This document shows, in pieces, positions 1-6,340 of a stretch of DNA of 7,488 bases; within the stretch, counting starts at the first letter, position 1; each line of letters opens with the position of its first letter. The notes beneath the pieces are model-generated. The model did no database searches. It was given only the letters and a program-made list of their open reading frames with translations, and was not told the origin of the DNA. The DNA lies in assembly GCA_944326735.1 (NCBI GenBank), contig CALVFC010000067.1, positions 1 through 7,488 of the forward strand, in the 5' to 3' direction. A program made the position numbers and the translations under genes. This DNA is from an uncultured Limosilactobacillus sp. (GTDB taxonomy: Bacteria > Bacillota > Bacilli > Lactobacillales > Lactobacillaceae).

Positions 1-176
1 TCGTCTGGGAGCCCCCGCAAGGCTGATTAGGATAGTCACACCCGATTTATCGGTGTGAATGTCCAATCAGCTACTGCTCACATTATGACTCGGTCGCAGT
101 AGGGACTTAGGGCGATCATATTATGACTGTGTAGCAGTAGAACTCCCGGCAAGACAACAAAACATTCATTTAAAAC
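1..176 (+). ncRNA. 3' part of an unidentified structured RNA (candidate), cut by window start
   Basis: No ORF is supported here, but the plus strand folds well. Bases 5-11 (CTGGGAG) pair with 143-149 (CTCCCGG) and close a multibranch domain. Inside, 23-34 pairs with 60-70 (one bulge) and continues into 36-45 / 50-58, giving one long hairpin with a TTTA loop. Directly abutting it, 71-77 (CTACTGC) pairs with 134-140 (GCAGTAG), enclosing 92-97 / 112-117. Pairs T6-G148, T33-G61 and G93-T116 are G-U on the plus strand but A-C mismatches on the minus strand, so the RNA is probably plus-strand. An A/T-rich linker then leads to the hairpin at 177-221, which would end it. The domain is closed, but more RNA probably lies upstream of the window. 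I do not recognise it: it shows no T-box, tmRNA, RNase P, SRP or common riboswitch signature. Large structured RNAs of lactobacilli such as ROOL or GOLLD are possible but untested. Confidence 0.5.
78..140 (+). repeat. Two imperfect 25-nt direct repeats (78-102 and 116-140)
   Basis: The two units match at 21 of 25 positions and are spaced 38 nt apart. Both contain ATTATGACT and end in GCAGTAG. Both GCAGTAG ends are complementary to the single CTACTGC at 71-77, so only one can pair with it at a time. The repeat lies inside the candidate structured RNA and may be an internal duplication of it. Confidence 0.55.
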
Positions 177-221
177 ACAAACAGGCGATTAACGCATCCA
201 AACGTTAATCGCCTGCTTTGT
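177..221 (-). terminator. Bidirectional intrinsic terminator after purB
   Basis: A perfect 13-bp inverted repeat, 182-194 (CAGGCGATTAACG) with 203-215, has an 8-nt loop. The flanking A-tract 177-181 is complementary to the T-tract 217-221 across a one-base bulge. On the minus strand the stem is followed by TTTGTGTTTT, so it ends the purE-purK-purB transcript 4 nt after the purB stop. On the plus strand it is followed by CTTTGTT and could also end the structured RNA coming from the left. Confidence 0.85.
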
Positions 222-224
222 TAT

Positions 225-1520
225 CTATTCACCAAGAACGCGCTTGTAGATGTCATCAACATGACGTAGGTGCCAATGGTAATCAAAGGCGTCGTCGAGG
301 TCTTCCTTGGTTAATTGCTTTTGAATTGTTGGGTCAGCTTCCAGCAGTGGCCGGAATGGAACTTGGTCTGCCCAGCACTTAGCAGTATATGGCTGGATGA
401 GATCGTAAGCCGCTTCCCGGGTCATTCCACTGTTAACCAACTTTAAGAGTACCCGACCAGAGTAAATCAAGCCCAGAGTCTTATCCATGTTCTTCTTCAT
501 GGTTTCAGGGAAGACATCTAAATTATTCAAGATCCGGCCGAACCGGTTCAGCATATAATCCAGTAATGAGGTGGAGTCTGGCAAAATCATCCGTTCAGCA
601 CTGGAGTGGGAAATGTCCCGTTCGTGCCACAATGGAACATCTTCGTAAGCTGTCACAACGTTACCGCGTAATACCCGCGCACAACCGCAAATGTTTTCTG
701 AACCAATTGGGTTTCGCTTGTGTGGCATTGCGGAAGAACCCTTTTGACCCTTGGCAAAGTGTTCCTCAACTTCATGGATTTCTGTCCGTTGCAGGGACCG
801 GATTTCCGTCGCCATTTCTTCAAGACTAGTACCGATCAAGGCAATGGTGGCAATGTATTCAGCATGCAGGTCCCGTGGCAAGATCTGGGTGGAAATTTCT
901 TGTGCCCGTAAACCTAACTTTTGGCAGACATACTTTTCAACAAATGGGTCAACTTCAGCAAAGGTCCCCACCGCACCAGAGATCTTACCGGCTTCAACAC
1001 CACGTGCAGCATGTTCGAAGCGTTCCTTGTTCCGCTTCATTTCAGAATACCAGCGTAATGCCTTCAAGCCGAACGTGGTTGGTTCAGCATGGACACCGTG
1101 GGTCCGGCCCATGCAGACGGTGTACTTATACTTTTCGGCCAACTGTTTCAGGACATCCATAAAGTTATCAATGTCCTTGCGCAGAATGTCGTTGGCCTTC
1201 TTCAACCGCAGCCCTTGGGCAGTATCAACAACGTCAGTCGAAGTCAAACCATAGTGAACCCACTTCCGTTCAGGTCCGAGTGACTTTGATACATCCCGGG
1301 TAAAGGCAATCACATCATGGTGCGTTACCGCTTCAATTTCGGCAATGCCATCAACGGTAAACTTAGCGTTCTTCTTGATCTTTTCAACGTCTTCTGCTGG
1401 AATGTGACCAAGCTTGCTCCAAGCTTCATCTGCGGCGATTTCAACTTCTAGCCAGCATTGGTATTGTGTCTCAAGACTCCAAATCTTTTCCATTTCTGGA
1501 CTGGTATAACGATCAATCAT
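225..1520 (-). CDS. purB: Adenylosuccinate lyase PurB
   Basis: A cytosolic 431-residue lyase of the fumarase/aspartase superfamily. It removes fumarate from SAICAR to give AICAR in IMP synthesis, and from adenylosuccinate to give AMP. The length is normal for the Bacillus-type enzyme. Visible landmarks are THHDV (66-70), HYGLTSTD (89-96), GRTHG (138-142) and the signature loop [10 protein letters not shown] (262-271). His68, His89, His141, Lys268 and Glu275 fall at the same numbers as the known active-site residues of the B. subtilis enzyme, so the protein looks intact and active. ATG at 1520 is preceded by AGAGAGGA at 1532-1539, 11 nt away, which supports this start. It is the last gene of the purE-purK-purB operon, 53 nt after purK with no terminator between, and is followed at once by the terminator at 177-221. 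Identity is near certain. Confidence 0.97.
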   Translation of the reverse strand: MIDRYTSPEMEKIWSLETQYQCWLEVEIAADEAWSKLGHIPAEDVEKIKKNAKFTVDGIAEIEAVTHHDVIAFTRDVSKSLGPERKWVHYGLTSTDVVDTAQGLRLKKANDILRKDIDNFMDVLKQLAEKYKYTVCMGRTHGVHAEPTTFGLKALRWYSEMKRNKERFEHAARGVEAGKISGAVGTFAEVDPFVEKYVCQKLGLRAQEISTQILPRDLHAEYIATIALIGTSLEEMATEIRSLQRTEIHEVEEHFAKGQKGSSAMPHKRNPIGSENICGCARVLRGNVVTAYEDVPLWHERDISHSSAERMILPDSTSLLDYMLNRFGRILNNLDVFPETMKKNMDKTLGLIYSGRVLLKLVNSGMTREAAYDLIQPYTAKCWADQVPFRPLLEADPTIQKQLTKEDLDDAFDYHWHLRHVDDIYKRVLGE

Positions 1521-1573
1521 CTCTGCAAAAATCCTCTCTAAATTTATTACTGTTCCATTATCGCACGAATTCG

Positions 1574-2689
1574 CTATTTATCCCAAATATGGGTATCCGC
1601 AATTTCTTTAATTGTTTGGTTCACATCATCAGTCAGAATCGTGACGTGCCCCATCTTACGATTATGCCGGACTTCCGCCTTGCCATAATCGTGGAAGTGC
1701 CAATTAGGCCGCTTAGCAATTTGGTCACGAACTCCCGCAACGTGTTGACCTAAAACGTTGACCATCACAACCGGTGATAACAGTTGAATTTTCGGTAACG
1801 GCCAGTTGCAGACTGCCCGGTTGTGAACCGCAAACTGTGAAAAGTTGCAGGCTTCAATTGAATAGTGACCAGAATTATGTGGGCGTGGAGCCAGTTCGTT
1901 AATGTAGATCTCGCCATCATGACCAACGAACATTTCGACTCCTAAGATGCCCCGTAAGTCAATCGCACCGGCAATCTTAACGGCCATTTGTTGAGCTTGC
2001 TGTTGTAATTCGGTAGAAATCCGGGCAGGGACGATACTCAAGTGGAGAATTTCGTCGTGGTGAATGTTTTCAGATACGGGGAAGACCGTGACTTCACCAT
2101 TTTCATTCCGGCCGACCATGACGGAACACTCTAGTTTAAATGGCACCCAACCTTCCAAAATGGCGTCCTTAGTCGATAGGATGCCATCACACTTAGCCAG
2201 GTCATCTTCTGAATGCAAGACTTCCTGACCATGGCCATCATAGCCACCTTCACAGGTCTTGAGAACCGATGGGAAGCCGATCTTGGCCACCGCATTTTCA
2301 AGGTCAGCCCGGTTATGAACGGCCATGAATGGTGCCGTCTTTAGTCCCGCATTCCGCAAAAAGGTCTTTTCACGAATCCGGTTCTTGGTGGTGTACAGCA
2401 AGTGGGTCCCTTGGGGGACGTAAACCTTATCAGCAACGTCCTCTAAGGCATGAAGGTCAACATTTTCAAATTCATAGGTCAAGACATCCGACCGCCGTGC
2501 TAATTCTTCAATTGCTTTGACATCTGCGTACGGGGCCACAATTTGTTCATCGGCCACCTGACCGGCTGGGCAATGTGGAGTCGGATCAAGAATGATCACT
2601 TTCATCCCTGTCTGTTTAACATCCAATGCCATCATTTGCCCGAGTTGGCCACCGCCAATAATACCAATTGTTTGTCCCTGTTGAATCAT
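1574..2689 (-). CDS. purK: N5-carboxyaminoimidazole ribonucleotide synthase PurK
   Basis: A 371-residue ATP-grasp enzyme that uses ATP and bicarbonate to carboxylate AIR to N5-CAIR in the cytosol; PurE then rearranges the product. It shows the N-terminal [10 protein letters not shown] (9-18), the ATP-grasp glycine loop around EGGYDGHGQ (147-155), the metal and phosphate region [13 protein letters not shown] (263-275), and the C-terminal RKMGHVT (344-350). The frame is open to 2776, but I start at ATG 2689. That start gives the standard PurK N-terminus and lies 1 nt after the purE stop (TAAGATG); the extra 29 residues would overlap purE and match nothing in the family. No strong Shine-Dalgarno precedes this ATG, so translation probably depends on ribosomes finishing purE. 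Presence of PurK agrees with the neighbouring PurE being the bacterial N5-CAIR mutase type. Confidence 0.96.
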   Translation of the reverse strand: MIQQGQTIGIIGGGQLGQMMALDVKQTGMKVIILDPTPHCPAGQVADEQIVAPYADVKAIEELARRSDVLTYEFENVDLHALEDVADKVYVPQGTHLLYTTKNRIREKTFLRNAGLKTAPFMAVHNRADLENAVAKIGFPSVLKTCEGGYDGHGQEVLHSEDDLAKCDGILSTKDAILEGWVPFKLECSVMVGRNENGEVTVFPVSENIHHDEILHLSIVPARISTELQQQAQQMAVKIAGAIDLRGILGVEMFVGHDGEIYINELAPRPHNSGHYSIEACNFSQFAVHNRAVCNWPLPKIQLLSPVVMVNVLGQHVAGVRDQIAKRPNWHFHDYGKAEVRHNRKMGHVTILTDDVNQTIKEIADTHIWDK

Positions 2690-2690
2690 C

Positions 2691-3176
2691 TTAGTCAAGG
2701 TCAGCACTGCTTTCTTTAGCGGCATCGTGCATTTGTTGCCGGTATGCCACAATCTGTTGTTGAATGTCATGGTCATTAATACCGAGGATCTGGAGGGCTA
2801 GCAAGGCCGCATTCTTCGCCCCGGCAACCCCGATCGCCGTCGTGGCTACGGGAATCCCGGCTGGCATTTGAACAATTGACAGTAACGAGTCCATCCCACC
2901 AAGGGCCTTAGTTTGACCTGGGATCCCGATCACAGGCAGTGGGGTGTTGGCAGCAATCATCCCCGGTAAGTGAGCGGCACCACCAGCGCAAGCAATGATC
3001 ACTTTAGTACCATGATCAACTGCACTCTGAGCAAAAGCGAACATTTCATTTGGCATCCGGTGAGCAGAAATAACCTCTTTATCGTAATCAACGCCAAATT
3101 GATCCAAAATCTGGCAAGCCTCTTTAACCGTTGGCCAGTCTGACTTGCTACCCATAACAACAGAAATTTGACTCAT
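2691..3176 (-). CDS. purE: N5-carboxyaminoimidazole ribonucleotide mutase PurE (class I)
   Basis: A 161-residue enzyme, normal length for class I PurE and active as an octamer in known members. It moves the carboxylate of N5-CAIR to C4 to make CAIR. Motifs are GSKSDWP (9-15), the SAHR motif (37-40) with His39, the AGGAAHLPGM loop (64-73) with His69, and MPAGIPVAT (104-112). An in-frame ATG exists at 3248, but I choose 3176. It has an excellent Shine-Dalgarno, AGGGAGG at 3184-3190, 7 nt upstream, and the protein then begins MSQISVVMGSKSD as expected. It is the first gene of purE-purK-purB. The 112-nt region between this start and the upstream terminator stem holds the candidate promoter and CGAA sites. 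Identity is very secure. Confidence 0.97.
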   Translation of the reverse strand: MSQISVVMGSKSDWPTVKEACQILDQFGVDYDKEVISAHRMPNEMFAFAQSAVDHGTKVIIACAGGAAHLPGMIAANTPLPVIGIPGQTKALGGMDSLLSIVQMPAGIPVATTAIGVAGAKNAALLALQILGINDHDIQQQIVAYRQQMHDAAKESSADLD

Positions 3177-3203
3177 AATGGAACCTCCCTTAAAACTGCT
3201 TTC

Positions 3204-3232
3204 AGGATAGCAAATTCCAATTAATAAATCAA
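3204..3232 (-). promoter_or_regulatory. Candidate promoter of purE-purK-purB
   Basis: On the minus strand, TTGATT (3227-3232) is followed after exactly 17 nt by TATCCT (3204-3209). The TGC immediately before TATCCT gives an extended -10 element. Transcription would start near 3197, about 20 nt ahead of purE. A competing pair is TTGTTC (3243-3248) and ATTAAT (3220-3225), also 17 nt apart. Neither is close to consensus at all positions, so the choice is uncertain. Confidence 0.4.
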
Positions 3233-3237
3233 TCCTA

Positions 3238-3279
3238 TTTACGAACAAAATACAGATAAGTAAGATAATAATTCGTTAA
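3238..3279 (-). promoter_or_regulatory. Possible PurR-box-like inverted half-sites upstream of purE
   Basis: TTTACGAACAAA (plus strand, from 3238) and TTAACGAATTAT (minus strand, within 3268-3279) form an inverted pair of CGAA half-sites in A/T-rich flanks. Gram-positive PurR boxes have AWWWCGAACWWT-like half-sites in this opposed arrangement. Here 26 nt separate the CGAA cores, against 16-17 nt in the B. subtilis pattern, and the outer bases deviate. The right-hand site overlaps one candidate -35. This is suggestive only. Confidence 0.25.
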
Positions 3280-3317
3280 TAAAAGAAAAATCTCCCAGTA
3301 TTCATTACTAGGAGATT
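3280..3317 (-). terminator. Intrinsic terminator of the ABC transporter operon
   Basis: The stem AATCTCC (3289-3295) pairs with GGAGATT (3311-3317). After one mismatch, AGTA (3297-3300) pairs with TACT (3306-3309) around a 5-nt loop. Read on the minus strand it is followed by TTTTTCTTTTATT, a strong U-tract. It sits 14 nt beyond the stop of the last permease gene and separates the transporter operon from purE. Confidence 0.9.
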
Positions 3318-3331
3318 AGAAAATAAGAACT

Positions 3332-4048
3332 TTAAACCCTGCTCACCTGGTATTTCTTAAGATGACGTTCCCACTGGTTAAAAAGCACCGTGAGGACAAC
3401 CCCAATTAGCCAGTAAATCAATGCCGCAGCACAGTAGGACTCGATATAGCGATAGTTAACCGCTGATTGAAGCTGGGCCTGGGCAAATATATCAACAAAG
3501 GATACCAAAAATGCTAGCGATAGTTGGCGGATTAGCAAGAGATAATAATTCAGCAGTTTCGGTAAGGCCTCCGTCAATGCTTGGGGAAGTTTGACAAAGC
3601 GGTATGTCTGCCACTTAGTGTAGCCAAGTGCCTTGGCCGCTGCTAATTGTTTTGGGTCGACCGATTGGTAAGCGCCACGGATGATTTCACTCATAAATGC
3701 AGCGGTGTACAGGGTATAAGCAATGATAATGGCATACAACGGGTTCAATCGTTGTAATTTAACCGAGCTAACACCAATTAACGGGGGTAGGACTGCGGTT
3801 AACAGTACCGGCAAGCCATAATAAACGATAAACAGGTGGATCACGAGGGGAATTCCACGAAAGTAAGTAATATAAGTACGTGTTAGAACGCGTAGCCAGG
3901 AATGCCGACTGAGATTCCCCTGGGCAAGTAATGCTCCAACCAATAATCCTAGAATCAATAGGACAATCGACAACAGTAATGTTTGCGGCACCACCGGCCA
4001 AATTTTCCAAAAGTCTTGTAAAAAGATCGAACTATTCAATCGTGACAC
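3332..4048 (-). CDS. Amino acid ABC transporter permease (second of two)
   Basis: A 238-residue membrane protein of the polar amino acid (HAAT) permease family, about five transmembrane helices (roughly 18-43, 57-80, 103-120, 160-185, 206-224). Family marks are FRGIPL (63-68), SEIIRGAYQSV (120-130) and the cytoplasmic EAA loop at 136-158 (AAAKALG then LPQAL), which docks on the ATPase. It probably forms a heterodimeric channel with the preceding permease. The start is unclear. GTG at 4048 gives the longest protein but a poor ribosome site. TTG at 4039 has GGGGTG (4046-4051) 6 nt upstream and would give 235 residues overlapping the previous gene by 8 nt. Either way the genes overlap and are probably translationally coupled. 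Substrate cannot be read from the permease alone. Confidence 0.93.
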   Translation of the reverse strand: MSRLNSSIFLQDFWKIWPVVPQTLLLSIVLLILGLLVGALLAQGNLSRHSWLRVLTRTYITYFRGIPLVIHLFIVYYGLPVLLTAVLPPLIGVSSVKLQRLNPLYAIIIAYTLYTAAFMSEIIRGAYQSVDPKQLAAAKALGYTKWQTYRFVKLPQALTEALPKLLNYYLLLIRQLSLAFLVSFVDIFAQAQLQSAVNYRYIESYCAAALIYWLIGVVLTVLFNQWERHLKKYQVSRV

Positions 4049-4724
4049 CCCGCTTCGTTAAATAGACACCGGTTCGTTTCTCTAATCCTGCCTGTAACCA
4101 GTCAAACAATAGGGAAATGATTAAATAAACCAGGCCCGCAATAAAGTACACCAGCACTGGCGCGACCGTATAATTTTGATTGATTATTTCTTGAGCCTGC
4201 CCCATGATATCCACCATCCCAATGGTAAAAAGCAGTGAGGACTGGTGGAGCAGGTTGAGGATTTCGTTGCCTAACACGGGCAATACAATCGGTAACGTCT
4301 GGGGAACAATTACCCGGGTCTCCGTTTGCCAACGGTTATAACCCAGGGCAGTTGCGGCATCCCATTGCAGCGGGTTCACTGCTTGATACGCGGCTCGCAA
4401 ATCCTCAGAAAGGTAGGCGCCATAGTATAACGCAAAGGCTAAAACACTGTAGCCAAAGCGACTGCTAGAATCGATGTTGATCCCCATGGCTTTCAATAAC
4501 TGGGGTAAGCCATAATAGATGAGAAACAGTTGGAGGATCATTGGGATACTACGAATGAATGACACGTAGATATTCAACAGACCGCTTAACCACCGTATGG
4601 GACTTAATCGACCAATCGTCACCACAATGCTCAGAGCCAAACCACTCATCCAGGCAACCACCACAAACCATAAAGTGATTGGTAATTTATCAATTAAGTT
4701 TGTCAAAATTTGAGTAGTTGCCAT
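4032..4724 (-). CDS. Amino acid ABC transporter permease (first of two)
   Basis: A 230-residue permease of the polar amino acid family with about five membrane segments (roughly 15-38, 48-72, 90-104, 142-168, 188-208). FIRSIPM (57-63) matches the family FRGxP motif. The EAA loop around 122-144 (DAATALG then VPQTLP) keeps the Gly and Pro used for ATPase contact. SEDLRAAYQAV (106-116) diverges from the usual EIxRG form seen in the partner permease. ATG at 4724 has AGGAG (4735-4739) 10 nt upstream and lies 18 nt after the binding-protein stop. The stop codon lies inside the start region of the next permease. Two different permeases in one operon imply an asymmetric transmembrane dimer, common for this family. 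Confidence 0.94.
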   Translation of the reverse strand: MATTQILTNLIDKLPITLWFVVVAWMSGLALSIVVTIGRLSPIRWLSGLLNIYVSFIRSIPMILQLFLIYYGLPQLLKAMGINIDSSSRFGYSVLAFALYYGAYLSEDLRAAYQAVNPLQWDAATALGYNRWQTETRVIVPQTLPIVLPVLGNEILNLLHQSSLLFTIGMVDIMGQAQEIINQNYTVAPVLVYFIAGLVYLIISLLFDWLQAGLEKRTGVYLTKRGVTIE

Positions 4725-4742
4725 TACTTACGCACTCCTTTT

Positions 4743-5576
4743 TTAATTATTCTTCACCTGATACTTGAAGACATTTTCACCAAATGCTTGTTGGGAAAGG
4801 TGCTTCATCGTCCCGTTGTTTTTCAAGGTCTTAAGAGCACCATCAACATCGGTCGCTAAGGCTTTATTTTTCTTTGAGAACAAAATGTAGGTTGGATAAA
4901 CACGAACGGGCTTGGAAGTCTGGACCTGGTTCAAATTCCGCTGCTTAATGATGCTAGCTTCACCAAGGTTCGAAGGATCAATCATGGCATCATATTTACC
5001 GGTGTTAACGCCAGTCAGTAACTGTTGGGTTGGAATACCCGTGGTTGTTTTAACTTTAATCTTGTTGCCGTTCTGCTTATTCCATGTGGTCAGCAGGTTA
5101 TACATTCCCCCATTAGCATTAACTGGTGCGAGTTCCTTGCCGGCCAGATCGCTAATCTTAGTCACCTTGTTCTTGAATTGTTGCTTGTTGTAGTAAATAC
5201 GAACTAAACTGAGACCGTCATTTTCCTTGCCAAAGACGTACTTCTTGGTCCGTTCAGGATTCTTATAGAAACCATTTACTGCGAGGTCGTATTTCCCAGA
5301 ATCTAAGCCCACCAGTTCGGCGTTCTGCGATACTGCGTGGTATTTGAACTTAACGTTTGGTAACTGCTGATCGATTTTACGAAGAGTTTCAATTTCATAC
5401 CCCTTCAACTTGCCATTCTGTTCATATGACAGTGGCTTACTGGATGATGACACTGCTACCTGGTATGTTTTGGTACTAGCAGCGTGCGCAGTTGATGTTC
5501 CACCGACAGCAAAGGCCCCGCTAAAAAGGGTGATGCTGGCGGTTAATACTGTACCGATTTTGATTAATTTATTCAT
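4743..5576 (-). CDS. Secreted basic amino acid-type solute-binding protein (SBP_bac_3 family), non-lipidated
   Basis: A 277-residue family 3 solute-binding protein that captures substrate outside the cell for the adjacent permeases. Residues 1-32 are a Sec signal peptide (MNKLIKIG start, hydrophobic core, cleavage after TAHA). There is no lipobox and no cysteine anywhere, so it cannot be a lipoprotein, unlike most Gram-positive binding proteins. By my count the mature part has 37 Lys/Arg against 18 Asp/Glu, so it is strongly basic and may stay on the wall by charge. Binding-lobe landmarks are PLSYEQNGKLKGYEIE (48-63), LDSGKYDLAVNGF (91-103) and NPERTKKYVF (106-115). The type recalls BspA of L. 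fermentum (cystine uptake) and Cnb/MapA of L. reuteri, which also have adhesin roles. I start at ATG 5576: GGAGG (5585-5589) is 8 nt upstream, whereas ATG 5591 overlaps that site. Confidence 0.93.
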   Translation of the reverse strand: MNKLIKIGTVLTASITLFSGAFAVGGTSTAHAASTKTYQVAVSSSSKPLSYEQNGKLKGYEIETLRKIDQQLPNVKFKYHAVSQNAELVGLDSGKYDLAVNGFYKNPERTKKYVFGKENDGLSLVRIYYNKQQFKNKVTKISDLAGKELAPVNANGGMYNLLTTWNKQNGNKIKVKTTTGIPTQQLLTGVNTGKYDAMIDPSNLGEASIIKQRNLNQVQTSKPVRVYPTYILFSKKNKALATDVDGALKTLKNNGTMKHLSQQAFGENVFKYQVKNN

Positions 5577-5591
5577 TGGCGTTACCTCCAT

Positions 5592-6329
5592 TTACTTCAT
5601 GCCAAAGTGTGCTAAAAACTGGTGAGTCCGTTCTTGCTGGGGATGATCGAATAGTTGCTTGGGTTTCCCCTGTTCAACGACCACTCCTTGTTCCATAAAG
5701 ATGACGTTGTCAGATACTTCACGGGCAAATTGCATCTCGTGAGTGGCAAGGATGGTCATAATCCCGGATTGGGCAACCTTTCTGATAATATCCAACACCT
5801 CAGCCGTTAACTCGGGATCTAATGCGCTTGTGGGTTCATCCAACAGCATTAACTTGGGTTTCATCGCTAATGCCCTGACGATGCTGGCCCGTTGCTGCTG
5901 ACCACCCGACAAACGGTTGGGATATTGATTGGCAAACTGAGCGAGGCCGAATTTGTTTAATAATTTATGAGCCCGTTGTTCAGCCTCCTCTTTATTAATC
6001 CCTTTAATGAGGACCTGGGGTTGAACAATGTTTTTCAGGATCGTCATATTCTGAAAAAGGTTGTACTGTTGGAAAACTGTTGCGGGATGGCGGCGAAATG
6101 ACAGGATCTTATGGTGGTCCTTCGTCGTGGGATCAATTTTGTCCCCATCTAACGTCACCGTGCCGGCATCAGCCCGGTCAAGCAAGTTAATGGTCCGCAA
6201 CAAAGTGGACTTCCCCGTGCCGCTCGGTCCAATCAATGTTGTGACTTCACCATCGCCAACCTGTAAAGAAATGTCCTTCAAGACCTGGTGGTTACCGAAA
6301 CTCTTTTGAATATTTGCTACCTGAAGCAT
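5592..6329 (-). CDS. Polar amino acid ABC transporter ATP-binding protein
   Basis: A 245-residue cytoplasmic ATPase, typical of the GlnQ/TcyN group, that drives the two permeases. All catalytic elements are present: Walker A GPSGTGKST (34-42), Q-loop VFQQ (85-88), signature LSGGQQQR (140-147), Walker B LMLLDEP (160-166) with Glu165, D-loop SALD (168-171) and H-loop His197. I choose ATG 6329. It has AGGGG (6338-6342) 8 nt upstream and starts 11 nt after the stop of the preceding gene; the longer frame from 6368 adds 13 residues unlike the family. The binding-protein gene follows after 15 nt. Assignment to the amino acid importer family is secure, but the substrate (cystine, methionine or another polar amino acid) is not shown by this protein. 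Confidence 0.95.
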   Translation of the reverse strand: MLQVANIQKSFGNHQVLKDISLQVGDGEVTTLIGPSGTGKSTLLRTINLLDRADAGTVTLDGDKIDPTTKDHHKILSFRRHPATVFQQYNLFQNMTILKNIVQPQVLIKGINKEEAEQRAHKLLNKFGLAQFANQYPNRLSGGQQQRASIVRALAMKPKLMLLDEPTSALDPELTAEVLDIIRKVAQSGIMTILATHEMQFAREVSDNVIFMEQGVVVEQGKPKQLFDHPQQERTHQFLAHFGMK

Positions 6330-6340
6330 ATTTTCATCCC

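Noticed and set aside
78..150. Type III toxin-antitoxin RNA repeats (38-nt period followed by a terminator)
   Set aside because: Only two diverged copies are seen and no ToxN-like gene follows on the plus strand; the sequence after the terminator is the antisense of purB.
1..150. glmS ribozyme, T-box, tmRNA or RNase P RNA
   Set aside because: Short resemblances (for example CCGCAAG and CTCCCGG) do not occur in the order expected for glmS, no T-box AGGGTGGNACCGCG or tRNA-like CCA end is present, and no RNase P conserved blocks are seen. No glmS or tRNA-synthetase gene follows.
566..1283. Several plus-strand open frames across purB
   Set aside because: They lie wholly inside purB on the opposite strand, have no convincing ribosome sites and encode no recognisable motifs; they are shadows of the real gene.
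2691..2776. N-terminal extension of PurK starting inside purE
   Set aside because: The added 29 residues match no PurK N-terminus and would overlap purE; ATG 2689 gives the standard protein.
3177..3248. Longer PurE starting at 3248
   Set aside because: The extra 24 residues are encoded across the Shine-Dalgarno and candidate promoter, and the family N-terminus begins at the 3176 ATG.
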